A stretch of DNA of 64,000 nucleotides from Lachnospiraceae bacterium (GCA_902363825.1 CABJBK010000008.1:113051-177050); one strand, 5' to 3'; shown: positions 8,240-17,015, counted from the first letter of the stretch. A program made the numbers and translations. The notes: generated by a model from the sequence alone, not told the origin.

Positions 8240-9712
8240 TTATTTCCATACCTGCCGTTCATCCGACAGTACATTTAAGTACTCCACCTCCGGGTCTTCT
8301 GTTCCCTGCATGGAGCATCCTTTTTCTTTTGCATATACAATATAATCAATGATCTCCTGCGTGATCATCTCTCCCGGCGCGAGGATCGGGATCCCCGGCG
8401 GATAACACATAACAAATTCTCCGCAGATCTTTCCGGCCGATTCCCGGATCGGAATATATTTTTTCTCCGAATAAAACGCGGCCTGCGGCGATACCAGAAC
8501 CGTCGGATTGATGTACTCGGTATTTAACATCTTCGCCGGATCTTTGGAATAGAGACGCTTGATATCCGCAAGCGCGCCGACCAGACGCTCAATGTCCTGC
8601 ATCCGGTCTCCGATGGAGATATAGGCAAGGATATTCGCGATATCGCCAAGCTCGATCTGGATATCGTACTCATCCCGCAAAAGGTCATAGACTTCGATCC
8701 CGGCAAGCCCGATATCTCTTGTATACACGGCGAGCTTGGTCACGTCAAAGTCATAGACGCTTCCTCCATTTATCATTTCCCTGCCATACGCGTAATAACC
8801 GCCGATGTCGTTGATCTCCTGTCTCGCGTATTCCGCCATCTGGCTTACTTTTCCAAAAGATTCCTTTCCGCGCAGGACAAGATTCCTTCTTGAAATATCA
8901 AGACTTGACATCAAAAGATAGGACGCGCTCGTCGTCTGCGTCAGATTGATGATCTGGCTTACATACTCCCAGTTGACATTTTTTCCGGTGAGAAGCAGGG
9001 AGCTCTGTGTCAGGCTGCCACCCGATTTGTGCATGGAGACAGACGCCATATCCGCTCCGGCATCCATCGCGCTGACCGGAAGATTCTCTCCAAAATAAAG
9101 ATGTGTTCCGTGCGCCTCATCCACAAGCACTAACATCTCATGCTCATGTGCCAGCTTTACGATGGAGCGAAGATCCGAACAGATCCCGTAATACGTCGGG
9201 TTGTTCACAAGCACCGCGACCGCTCCCGGATTGTCGAGGATCGCCCGCTCCACCTCGGATACCTTCATTCCAAGGGAAATTCCAAGCTTTTTATCGACCT
9301 CCGGATTGACATAGACCGGCGTCGCGCCGCACAGCACCAGCGCGTTGATCACGCTCTTGTGTACATTTCGCGGCAGGATGATCTTATCCCCCGCCTTACA
9401 GACGGAAAGCACCATGCTCTGTACCGAGGAAGTCGTTCCGCCTACCATAAAAAAAGCGTGATCCGCACGGAATGCCTCCGCCGCAAGCTCCTCCGCTTCC
9501 TTGATGACCGAGACCGGATGGCAGAGATTGTCAAGCGGTTTCATGGAATTCACATCCAGACTCACACATTTTTCTCCGAGCAGTTCCACAAGCTCCGGAT
9601 TTCCCCTGCCCCGTTTGTGCCCGGGTACATCAAATGGAACCACCCTTCTTTTTTTTAACTGTTCCAGTGCTTCATACACCGGCGCATGCATCTGCGGATT
9701 TTCTTCTCTCAT
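8240..9712 (-). CDS. speA: Arginine decarboxylase, Orn/Lys/Arg decarboxylase major domain
   Basis: About 490 aa, an aspartate-aminotransferase-fold PLP decarboxylase lacking the wing domain of the large inducible enzymes, as in Bacillus SpeA. The PLP lysine is in SVSMHKSGGSLTQSS and the aspartate that binds the pyridine ring is in LVLVDEAHGTH. Arginine rather than lysine is inferred as substrate because the operon contains aguA and aguB, which use agmatine. ATG 9712 is preferred over GTG 9715 because AGGA then lies 8 nt upstream. It is the first gene of the operon, with a long leader upstream. Confidence 0.88.
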   Translation of the reverse strand: MREENPQMHAPVYEALEQLKKRRVVPFDVPGHKRGRGNPELVELLGEKCVSLDVNSMKPLDNLCHPVSVIKEAEELAAEAFRADHAFFMVGGTTSSVQSMVLSVCKAGDKIILPRNVHKSVINALVLCGATPVYVNPEVDKKLGISLGMKVSEVERAILDNPGAVAVLVNNPTYYGICSDLRSIVKLAHEHEMLVLVDEAHGTHLYFGENLPVSAMDAGADMASVSMHKSGGSLTQSSLLLTGKNVNWEYVSQIINLTQTTSASYLLMSSLDISRRNLVLRGKESFGKVSQMAEYARQEINDIGGYYAYGREMINGGSVYDFDVTKLAVYTRDIGLAGIEVYDLLRDEYDIQIELGDIANILAYISIGDRMQDIERLVGALADIKRLYSKDPAKMLNTEYINPTVLVSPQAAFYSEKKYIPIRESAGKICGEFVMCYPPGIPILAPGEMITQEIIDYIVYAKEKGCSMQGTEDPEVEYLNVLSDERQVWK

Positions 9713-9781
9713 CACAGTTTCCTCACATTTCTTCTATACACAGAGACGGAATGTCTTCGTCTTTTTCCCCGTCACCATTAC

Positions 9782-9812
9782 AAAAAGGACAGGCAACGCA
9801 TCACCTGTCCTT
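9782..9812 (-). terminator. Intrinsic terminator in the polyamine operon leader
   Basis: On the minus strand AAGGACAGG - 10-nt loop - CCTGTCCTT is followed by TTTTTG. It sits about 70 nt before the speA start and downstream of the structured RNA, so it either ends a separate small RNA or works as an attenuator of the operon. No other minus-strand gene lies between it and the promoter at 10158-10186. Confidence 0.7.
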
Positions 9813-9884
9813 GTATCGTCCTATTTTCACAGTCTTATTTCTGTATTCCTACTTTACCTTCTGCAAAAATAATTTTCAGAGTTA

Positions 9885-10150
9885 TACGTTGGCTCGCGCC
9901 AGCAAATATTTGCTATTACTACTCTTTATTGACCGTTTCACAAGTGATATTCTAAATACTAAATATCGATGATGTTCCTAATCAACTTATAAAATTTGAG
10001 CTTCTAACTCAATCAATAATGTGGTCTCCCACCACAATCGGCAGCTGCCCCGCCTGTCCGTATGGGCTTAACCGGATAAACCGCCGGATCTTTGACCAGC
10101 TTCACACCCGGTGGGCAAATATTTGCATGAAAACTATTCTCGCATTCATG
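9885..10150 (-). ncRNA. Candidate structured RNA / leader of the polyamine operon
   Basis: This 490-nt gap holds no believable gene but has clear RNA-like structure on the minus strand. The 12-nt GCAAATATTTGC occurs at 10115-10126 and 9902-9913 and can pair with itself over 200 nt, closing the domain. Inside are local hairpins: GTGGT-GGGAG-ACCAC, TTGAG-TTAGAAG-CTCAA and CCGG-CGGTTTAT-CCGG. Just outside the closing stem is TGGC-GCGA-GCCA, with a GNRA tetraloop. A strong promoter precedes it and a terminator follows. I cannot assign the Rfam family; 6S, the raiA motif or a riboswitch are all possible. The ends given are estimates. Confidence 0.5.
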
Positions 10151-10157
10151 TATCCAA

Positions 10158-10186
10158 AGTATAGCACACACACCTTTGAATTACAA
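10158..10186 (-). promoter_or_regulatory. Promoter of the structured leader RNA / polyamine operon
   Basis: On the minus strand: -35 TTGTAA (10181-10186), exactly 17 nt, -10 TATACT (10158-10163) preceded by TGC, an extended -10. Transcription should start near 10150. Confidence 0.75.
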
Positions 10187-10204
10187 GAAATTTATTCTTT
10201 TCGT

Positions 10205-10954
10205 CTACAATCCGAGCATGGACATGACCTGCCCGATATCCATCTGCGCGAGTTCCGTTTCCGCGGCAGGACCCTGATCCGAAGCCGGGGAAAGATTGGA
10301 ACGGATATATAACGTATGCATTCCCGCCTCCTTTGCGCCCGCGATGTCCGTGTTCCTGTCATTTCCGATCATCAGGCATTCCTCCGGCTTTAGGGAATAG
10401 CGCCGGAAAAGTGTCTCAAAGAAGCGGATATCCGGTTTTTTGGTTCCGTAGTCCGAGGAGATCAAAATCCCGTCAAAATACTTAAAAATATCAAGCCCCT
10501 TTAATTCATATTCGGTAAACGCCCGCTGCGCATTGGACAAAAGATAGACTCCGGCTCCCGCATTTTTCAGCGCCGAAAGCATCTGCGGCACGCCCTCATA
10601 AAGTCTGATATATTCCGTGGACAGCGCCCGGAAAAACTGCCCGGTCAGGATCGCGAAATCCATATCCCGTTCCACATTCTTTTTCTGGAACAGCCCTAAA
10701 AACACATCTTCAATCTGTATCTCGGGGAACGCCTCATGCGCGTATTCTCCCGTTTTTAACATCTCGCTTTTCTGCATATCCTCAAGGTCATGCACCATAT
10801 CATAAAACGCGTCATGCAGTTCAGCCGGGGTATAAAATGCCCCCTGGTATCCGTAAAACATCGCCATCTTTTCCCACAGCATCTGCTGTTCTTCATCCGT
10901 ATGGATATCCACCAGTGTACCGTAGAGATCAAATACATAATTCTGATATTTCAT
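10205..10954 (-). CDS. HAD superfamily hydrolase (subfamily IA)
   Basis: A 249-aa haloacid-dehalogenase-like hydrolase. Motif I is FDLYGTLVD, with Tyr where phosphatases usually have the second Asp, as in dehalogenase-like members; motif II is LLSNAQ, the motif III lysine is in GTKKPDIRFF and motif IV is MIGNDRNTDIAGA. The substrate is unknown; a nucleotide or sugar phosphatase role (YjjG-like) is possible. It lies 75 nt downstream of sigF and may be read from the same transcript. Confidence 0.85.
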   Translation of the reverse strand: MKYQNYVFDLYGTLVDIHTDEEQQMLWEKMAMFYGYQGAFYTPAELHDAFYDMVHDLEDMQKSEMLKTGEYAHEAFPEIQIEDVFLGLFQKKNVERDMDFAILTGQFFRALSTEYIRLYEGVPQMLSALKNAGAGVYLLSNAQRAFTEYELKGLDIFKYFDGILISSDYGTKKPDIRFFETLFRRYSLKPEECLMIGNDRNTDIAGAKEAGMHTLYIRSNLSPASDQGPAAETELAQMDIGQVMSMLGL

Positions 10955-11029
10955 TTTCCTTTGCGTCTCTCCTTTTTGCCCTGTATTTTTTTCATTATAA
11001 CAGGAACCGGCAAAAATGGACAGCCCTTT

Positions 11030-11791
11030 CTACTGCGTCAGCTTTTTGCGCATGGAAAGCAGGATCTTTTTTTCCATCCGGCTCACCTTGACCTGATTGA
11101 CCCCGAGTGCCTGTGCCACCACAGTCTGTGTTTTATCCTCAAAATAGCGCAGCCGGATCAGCGTCTGTTCCTCTGCGGAAAGCCCGTCTAAAAGTTCTTT
11201 TACCACAAGCTCATTTAAAAGACGTGCCGTCTCATCCTCTCCGGTACCGCTTCCCGCCGCACAGCCGACACTGCCGCCCTGTCCCGATACCACCTGATCG
11301 ACCAGAAAGATCTCATTGCCATCGGACTGATACACAGTCTTATAGATAGACTCCACCTCGACGGCTGCGTCAAGCGCCATCACGATATCCTCTCTGTCGA
11401 TCCCTGTTTTCTTACTGACCTCCTCGATCGTAGCCTCCCTGCCAAGCTCCTGCGCCAGTTCCCGCTGCGCCTGTCTGATCTTCCATGCGTTTTCCTTTAA
11501 GCTGCGGCTCACCTTGATCGGACCGTCATCCCGCAGAAAACGCCGGATCTCCCCGCAGATCACGGGAACCGCATAGGTGGAAAATTTCACCTCATAGGAA
11601 CAGTCAAATCTGTCGATCGCCTTGATCAGGCCGATACTTCCGATCTGCACCAGTTCTTCCCTGTCATGCCCTCTTCCGGCAAAACGCGCCACCACACTGT
11701 ATACTAACCCAAGGTTGTCCGCGATCAGTTTATCTCTTGCCTGTCTGTCCCCTGCCTGGGATTTTTTTATCAGCTCTGCCACCTGCTCCAT
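11030..11791 (-). CDS. sigF: Forespore sigma factor SigF
   Basis: A 253-aa sporulation sigma factor. Region 2 includes DNLGLVYSVVARF and EELVQIGSIGLIKAIDRFD; regions 3-4 end with a helix-turn-helix (TQTVVAQALGVNQVKVSRMEKKIL). It directs early forespore transcription after asymmetric division and is held inactive by SpoIIAB. It begins 6 nt after spoIIAB, completing spoIIAA-spoIIAB-sigF. An insertion-like glycine- and acid-rich stretch near residues 165-185 (SGQGGSVGCAAGSGTGED) is longer than usual. Confidence 0.95.
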   Translation of the reverse strand: MEQVAELIKKSQAGDRQARDKLIADNLGLVYSVVARFAGRGHDREELVQIGSIGLIKAIDRFDCSYEVKFSTYAVPVICGEIRRFLRDDGPIKVSRSLKENAWKIRQAQRELAQELGREATIEEVSKKTGIDREDIVMALDAAVEVESIYKTVYQSDGNEIFLVDQVVSGQGGSVGCAAGSGTGEDETARLLNELVVKELLDGLSAEEQTLIRLRYFEDKTQTVVAQALGVNQVKVSRMEKKILLSMRKKLTQ

Positions 11792-11797
11792 ATATGC

Positions 11798-12232
11798 CTA
11801 TGCTTCCCCTGACCTTATGTATTTTTTCATTGTGACCTTCGTCCCCGTTCCCGGGACAGACTCCACCAGGACGCTGTCCATAAATGCTTCCATGAACGCG
11901 AACCCCATGCCCGAACGTTCCAGCTCCGGCTTCGTCGTAAAAAAAGGCTCTTTTGCCTTCTCGATATCCGCGATCCCCTTTCCGAAATCCTCAACGGAGA
12001 CCGTAAACTCGTCCTCCTCCCGCAAAAGCGCCATGTGAACCTTTCCCTTTGTCTCCTCATATCCGTGAATGATCGCGTTTGTGACCGCCTCCGACACCGC
12101 TGTCTTGATATCCTCGATCTCATCCAGTGTCGGGTTAAATTCCGCCGCAAACGCAGCTGCCACCATCCGCGCGAAGCCCTCATTTACTGAGTATGCGTCA
12201 AATGTTATCGTCACTTCGTTTCTGTTTTCCAT
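11798..12232 (-). CDS. spoIIAB: Anti-sigma F factor / serine kinase SpoIIAB
   Basis: A 144-aa GHKL-fold kinase. The N box is in AVTNAIIHGYEE, the G1 box is VEDFGKGIADIEKA and the G2 box is ERSGMGFAFMEAF. It binds SigF in the predivisional cell and phosphorylates SpoIIAA. Its length is normal for the family, and it lies between spoIIAA and sigF. Confidence 0.95.
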   Translation of the reverse strand: MENRNEVTITFDAYSVNEGFARMVAAAFAAEFNPTLDEIEDIKTAVSEAVTNAIIHGYEETKGKVHMALLREEDEFTVSVEDFGKGIADIEKAKEPFFTTKPELERSGMGFAFMEAFMDSVLVESVPGTGTKVTMKKYIRSGEA

Positions 12233-12256
12233 AAATCCTCCGTCTGTCTCATCCGC

Positions 12257-12568
12257 CTATTTCCGGTTGACCTTAATTATCTTATTCAATCCTGATACCA
12301 GAAATATCTTTTCGATTCTGGCATTTAAATGTTCCGCCTCCACGCTTCCGCCGCCGTAATTCATATTTTTGCAGCGTCCGATGATCACTCCGATCCCGGA
12401 ACTGTCCATAAACTCTGTTTCCGAGAAATCAAACACCAGCCGCCTCACATGATATGCCCCGATCAGCATATCGGTTTCCGCCTTTAGTCCCAGCGCGCTG
12501 TGATGATCCAGTTCCTTTGGCATTGCCACCGTAAGGCAGCCGTCCTTTACCCTGTATTTTCCTTCCAT
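12257..12568 (-). CDS. spoIIAA: Anti-sigma F factor antagonist SpoIIAA
   Basis: A 103-aa STAS-domain anti-anti-sigma factor. The phosphorylated serine lies in TEFMDSSGIGVIIGR. When dephosphorylated by SpoIIE it displaces SigF from SpoIIAB. ATG 12568 is preferred over ATG 12574 because AAGGAGG is 7 nt from the former and only 1 nt from the latter. First gene of the sporulation operon. Confidence 0.94.
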   Translation of the reverse strand: MEGKYRVKDGCLTVAMPKELDHHSALGLKAETDMLIGAYHVRRLVFDFSETEFMDSSGIGVIIGRCKNMNYGGGSVEAEHLNARIEKIFLVSGLNKIIKVNRK

Positions 12569-12600
12569 ATCCATCCCTCCTTGTCGGTAAAATTTATAAA

Positions 12601-12633
12601 AAAGACGCCAGGATCTCTTTCCTGACGTCTTTT
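12601..12633 (-). terminator. Intrinsic terminator after the TPR protein gene
   Basis: AAAGACG C CAGGA - loop - TCCTG A CGTCTTT, a 12-bp stem with one mismatch, has T-runs on both outer sides. It separates the folC - TPR transcript from the spoIIA operon. Confidence 0.75.
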
Positions 12634-12658
12634 GTAACTTCTTTCTTTTTTCTTTTGT

Positions 12659-14038
12659 TTACTGTGCGTTTAATTCATTCAGATAATTCTGGGAATTTGC
12701 CGCGCGTTTGGTTCCCGGATACTGATCCACCATCTTCTGATAGTAGATCTTCGCGTTTTCGTTATCGCCGTTCTTGCGATAGGACTGCGCGAGAAAATAT
12801 ACCGCGTCGCCATCCGCAAACGTTTCATCCGTATCCACTACTTTTCTTAAATCTTCGACTGCGGTCTTGTAATCTCCGCTGTTGTATGCCTTTTCACCTT
12901 CCGCGTAAACAGACTGCAGATACTGCGCATCGATCTGACCTTTGATCGTGTCATACGCGGTACGCGCTTCACCCTCCAGATAATCCGGGTTTACACTCTC
13001 GATCGCGGTTCCCGCCGTGTCCACATCGCCCTGTGAAAATGCGACATACGCATTTAAAAACTGCTGATAGGATGTAATCTTATCCGTTGTCTCGGTCGAA
13101 GAATTCTTTGCCTCTTCCAGCTGTGAGTTTAAATCTTCAATCTGTCCCTGCAGGGATTCGATGGTCTGATTTTTGGTCGAGATCGTATCATTCGCCTCGA
13201 TCACCTCGGAATTCACATCACTTTTTACCTTCTGCCGCACGCTCGGCACAACCAGAAAGCAGGTGATTAAGATTCCGATCACCAGACCGATCACAATGTT
13301 TATGACCGTCTGGGACGCCGTGTTATCCTTAAACTGCATTGGCTGAATGATCGTATCGTTTCCGCTCTGGTATGCCCGCACTTTTTCCTTTTTCTCTGCC
13401 TTTTTTGCCGGTTCCGTCTCCACATGCGCATGGTTTGCGATCTCCTTTAAATACCGGAGTGTGGTCAGATTGTTCGCGTCGATCTTTCCGGCCAGACGGA
13501 GTTCCTTCTTCGCCAGATCGTACTTTTTGTCCTGGATATACAAAAGCGCCAAAAGCTGATGTCCTTTGACCAGCTTCGGGTTTAAGGACAGCACCTTCTT
13601 TAACTGGATCACCGCCAGATCGCAGCTGTTCTGTCTGCAATAGGTGAGTGCCTGATTGTATTTTTTGATCGTCAGATTGACGGCCTCCAACTTTGCCGGG
13701 TTTTTCTGTACCTCGTCTAAATACCGCGCCGCGATATTGTCCCTCGGATGCAGATTTTTGCTGATCACCCACTGGCTTAATGCCTCGACCGTCTCTCCCA
13801 TCTCGAAATAGATGAGTCCCAGCAGATTTCTCGCTTCTTTGTGGTTCTTATTGTAGCGCAGGCAGGCTTTTAAATATTCCGCCGCGCCGGTCAGATCCCG
13901 GATGGAGGCTCTCGCAAGTCCCTCATTGTAACACAGGTTTGCCGTCCGGATGATCTTTTTGTATACACTTACGTCGATTCCGCAGTCCGGACAAAAATCT
14001 TCTTTTGTCAGTTCTGCTCCACAGTTATAACATTCCAT
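12659..14038 (-). CDS. Zinc-ribbon and TPR-repeat membrane protein
   Basis: A 459-aa protein not recognised as a named family member. An N-terminal zinc ribbon (CYNC and CPDC, residues 3-19) is followed by cytoplasmic TPR repeats to about residue 205. A single membrane helix (VINIVIGLVIGILITCFLVV) lies near residues 242-262, then a coiled coil of about 60 residues, then extracytoplasmic TPR repeats resembling YbgF/CpoB. The layout suggests a scaffold linking cytoplasm and cell surface. It is the third gene after folC and the 48-aa gene. Confidence 0.8.
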   Translation of the reverse strand: MECYNCGAELTKEDFCPDCGIDVSVYKKIIRTANLCYNEGLARASIRDLTGAAEYLKACLRYNKNHKEARNLLGLIYFEMGETVEALSQWVISKNLHPRDNIAARYLDEVQKNPAKLEAVNLTIKKYNQALTYCRQNSCDLAVIQLKKVLSLNPKLVKGHQLLALLYIQDKKYDLAKKELRLAGKIDANNLTTLRYLKEIANHAHVETEPAKKAEKKEKVRAYQSGNDTIIQPMQFKDNTASQTVINIVIGLVIGILITCFLVVPSVRQKVKSDVNSEVIEANDTISTKNQTIESLQGQIEDLNSQLEEAKNSSTETTDKITSYQQFLNAYVAFSQGDVDTAGTAIESVNPDYLEGEARTAYDTIKGQIDAQYLQSVYAEGEKAYNSGDYKTAVEDLRKVVDTDETFADGDAVYFLAQSYRKNGDNENAKIYYQKMVDQYPGTKRAANSQNYLNELNAQ

Positions 14039-14066
14039 ATTTTTCCCTCGCTCAACTTCCTGCTGC

Positions 14067-14213
14067 TTAGTCTCTGTTCTTCTTTGCTTCCCGCATCATT
14101 TCTTTTAAAATATCGGTCATGTCCGTCAAGTCATGGTTATATATGGCTTCTTCCGCGTCCTCTACTTCAAGGCTTGGCTGAAATTTTTTTAATTCTTCTT
14201 CAAAATCGATCAT
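14067..14213 (-). CDS. Small acidic protein of 48 aa, unknown function
   Basis: A short reading frame starting MIDFEEELKKFQPSLEVE and ending REAKKNRD, overlapping the folC stop codon by ATGA (4 nt). GGAGGA lies 9 nt upstream inside folC, a clear sign of translational coupling. The protein is strongly acidic in its first half and basic at its C-terminus, with no membrane helix. It lies 28 nt before the TPR protein gene. I do not recognise the family. Confidence 0.7.
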   Translation of the reverse strand: MIDFEEELKKFQPSLEVEDAEEAIYNHDLTDMTDILKEMMREAKKNRD

Positions 14214-15500
14214 TTTTTCAATCCTCCTGCTATTTTCTCAAGTTCACCGATCAGGTAAAGCGAGCCTGTGCAAAACACCGTCTGCCCCGGCTCTTTTTTC
14301 TGCATTACACCATCATATGCTGCCCTGCAGTCATTTATTCCAACTGTTTCTTTCCCATTTTTTTCAAATTCTTCCTGTAACGCAGCAACCGACAGGCCTC
14401 TCGCGTCCGGAATATGCGTCACAACAATGCCGCCCCAGTCTGTCCGGGAAAGCATCCGTACCACTGCAGCATAATCTTTTTCCTTTACCATGGAAAACAA
14501 AAGCAGTGGCTTTTTTCCTCCGATCTGCCGCACGGTCTTTAAAAATTCCTCAATCCCTGCGGTATTGTGCGCGCCGTCAAAATATACCTCCGGGCACACC
14601 TGCTGCATTCTGCCCGCCCAGCGGACTGTGCGAAGCGCCAAAAGGATCTTCTCCCGCGCAAGCGAAAAACGCGGCGCCAAAAGCATAAGCGCCTGATATG
14701 CCAGCGCCATGTTCATGACCTGATATTCCGCCACAAACGGTATCTCAATCGGAATAACATCATCATAGCGGGAAGCAAATGAAAAATCAATATTTTTTCG
14801 CGTAATTTTTTTTATTTTAAGCTGCTGTGGCCGCACCGGATAACAGGGTGCCTGTTTTTCTTCTGCCCTTTTTCTTATCACAGCAGAAGCCTCGTCATTT
14901 CCGGCGTCAAATACCACTGGCACGCCCTGCTTTATGATGCCTGCCTTTTCACCCGCGATCGCCGCGATCGTATTTCCGAGATATTCGGTATGCTCCAGGC
15001 TGATGGAGGTGATCACGGTAAGCACCGGGGACTCGATCACATTGGTCGCGTCCAGTCTCCCGCCAAGCCCGGTCTCAAGCACTGCGGCTTCCACCTTCTC
15101 TTTTGCGAAAAATACCATTGCCATCGCAAACAGATACTCAAAAAATGACGGATGTTCCCCGCCCGCTTTCTGCAAACGCTCTACCGCTTTTTTCACGGTA
15201 AGAAAGCTCTCCACGAACTGCTCTTTTGTGCTGTTTTGCTCATTGATCTGCATCCGTTCTTCCATGCAGACGAGATGCGGCGAGATAAAAAGCCCGGTGC
15301 GCGTCCCGTTCTCCGTAAGTACATGGCTGACCGCCTTGCAGACGCTTCCCTTTCCATTGCTCCCCGCCACATGGATCACCGCGAAATCACGCTCCGGATG
15401 CCCTAAACAGGCGAGCAGCCTCTTCGTATGCTCCGGACTGTGCTTTACAGTAAATTTCGGTATCTCTTCTATATAATTACATACTTCTTCATAGGTCAAA
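14210..15500 (-). CDS. folC: Folylpolyglutamate synthase / dihydrofolate synthase family
   Basis: About 429 aa, a Mur-ligase-type ATP-dependent enzyme adding glutamate to folates. The P-loop is VIHVAGSNGKGSVCKA; SISLEHTEYLGNT and DGAHN are further Mur signatures. I prefer TTG 15500, since the protein then begins (M)TYEEVCNYIEEIP as FolC proteins do, and GGTGAT (matching the anti-SD) is about 5 nt upstream; GTG at 15508 or 15511 is the alternative. The start region lies in a long inverted repeat that also covers the promoter. Confidence 0.9.
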
Positions 15501-15562
15501 AAAATCACCACTATATTATTTTTGAATGTTGCATCTCATTCATTATAATATAGTGATGATTT
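15501..15562. repeat. Long near-perfect inverted repeat over the folC promoter and ribosome site
   Basis: Arm one reads AAAATCACCACTATATTAT then TTT and TGAATG; arm two reads CATTCA, TT, ATAATATAGTG and ATGATTTT. The arms pair over about 25 bp with one mismatch and one bulge around an 8-nt centre. One arm covers the folC ribosome site, the other the -10 hexamer and spacer of the putative promoter. Confidence 0.7.
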
Positions 15563-15569
15563 TATGCAA
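15542..15569 (-). promoter_or_regulatory. Putative folC promoter
   Basis: On the minus strand: -35 TTGCAT (15564-15569), 16-nt spacer, -10 TATAAT (15542-15547). The initiation site would fall in the centre of the inverted repeat, so the mRNA would carry only one arm and the dyad would act at DNA level. Confidence 0.55.
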
Positions 15570-15614
15570 GTAAAACCGCGGAAGATTTTTTTCTTTTCAC
15601 CGCACAGTCCGCCC

Positions 15615-17015
15615 TTATATGACAACCTTCTCGTCTAACGGCGACATAACGATATGATCCACCCGTTTTACAAATTCCAGATTGCCCTGCTGCACCTTGA
15701 CATTGGTCACAAGATCACCGATCTTTACGAGCACACCCGGGTATACATTGTGGTTTGCCTTTACCGTCGCGTGCTTCGCGTTCTCAATCAGCTGCTGCAA
15801 TTCCCACGCCGTCGCCTTATCGGCGTTGATCGTCGCGATGTACTTGATCCGCTCACGCAAAAGCTGCATACGTCTCGGATCGTTTTTGTAGGAGACGCCT
15901 TTTTCTTTCTCCGCCAGATCAAACTGCTTTAACGCGCGTTCCATCTTATCCAGGGTATCCTGGTTCTCTTTTAACTGTTTTTGCAGCGCGGCAAGCTTCG
16001 CGTCCTCTTTGTTTCCCACGCCGACTGCCACATAGGTGCTTACCTCCGCAACATTTCCGATATCGTTCGCATCGATGCCATAAGCGGCGTAGATATGTCC
16101 GCCCATGATCTTGGCACGTTTGCCCTTCATGACCAGATATCCTTTACAGGTAACCTCGCAGTCCATAAATACGTCGGCCTCGATGTTTCCGCAGACCTCC
16201 ACTTCCGTATATTCCACAAACTTCGCGAACAGATTGCCCTTCGCGTAGATCGTGGATTTGCTTCCGCCAAGCATTCCGCTTCGCAGGATCACGTCCTTCT
16301 GCGCATAGATGTGAGCGGACTCCACCACTCCGTCTATCGTAATATTTCCGGTCGATTTGATCACGACACCGTTGCACACATTTCCGTGGATCACAACATC
16401 CCCCACGAAATCGATATTTCCGATCGAAATATCCACGTCTCCCGAGATCTCATAGATCGGAAGGATCGTGATACGATCCTCCTGCTTTGTGATCTTGCCG
16501 GAGATCATCGCAATATAAGTCAGGTTATCCTCGCTGCGTTCAAATCCTTTTCCTTTTAAAGGAGGAAGTTCTCTGCCGTGTTTTCCGGTGACAGGTCTTC
16601 CCTTCACATCCACGCCGGCCTTTGCCTCCACTGCCGGATGATATTTCGCGATCTCCTGTCCCTCGCGCACGACCTCGATCAGATTCATACTCCAGTAATC
16701 GACCGTTCCGTCCTCACGGATCTTTGGTTTTTTACTGAAATCACTGTTAAATTCATACTCATAATAGCCGTCTGTTCCATCTACCGGCTTTGTTCCTACC
16801 GCGACCCGCACATCACGTTCATAAATTCCGGCATCCAGTAATCCTTTGATCGCCTCTTTTTGTATCCCCACACAGACTCCCTTTTCTGACAGGAACTGTA
16901 AGATCTTATCTTCTGTATATGGCTCCCCCAAAGACGGTACCGGCAGGCGCAGATAGGCTTCCATGCCATCACTGCTGATATTCAGCTGCGGTTGTTTTTG
17001 CTCTTGCACTGCCAT
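15615..17015 (-). CDS. FapA family protein (DUF342)
   Basis: A 466-aa DUF342/FapA protein. The N-terminal half binds unknown ligands; the central region (about residues 190-330) is a right-handed beta-helix of short glycine/valine-rich turns (GDVVIHGNV, GNITIDGVVES); the C-terminal part is a coiled coil. The cellular function is not settled. The start has GGAG 9 nt upstream and a clear promoter at 17075-17103. It is probably a single-gene transcript. Confidence 0.88.
   Translation of the reverse strand: MAVQEQKQPQLNISSDGMEAYLRLPVPSLGEPYTEDKILQFLSEKGVCVGIQKEAIKGLLDAGIYERDVRVAVGTKPVDGTDGYYEYEFNSDFSKKPKIREDGTVDYWSMNLIEVVREGQEIAKYHPAVEAKAGVDVKGRPVTGKHGRELPPLKGKGFERSEDNLTYIAMISGKITKQEDRITILPIYEISGDVDISIGNIDFVGDVVIHGNVCNGVVIKSTGNITIDGVVESAHIYAQKDVILRSGMLGGSKSTIYAKGNLFAKFVEYTEVEVCGNIEADVFMDCEVTCKGYLVMKGKRAKIMGGHIYAAYGIDANDIGNVAEVSTYVAVGVGNKEDAKLAALQKQLKENQDTLDKMERALKQFDLAEKEKGVSYKNDPRRMQLLRERIKYIATINADKATAWELQQLIENAKHATVKANHNVYPGVLVKIGDLVTNVKVQQGNLEFVKRVDHIVMSPLDEKVVI

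Noticed and set aside
10019..10312. Plus-strand open frame of 97 codons
   Set aside because: It overlaps the promoter and structured leader RNA on the other strand and the end of the HAD gene, with no ribosome site or family match.
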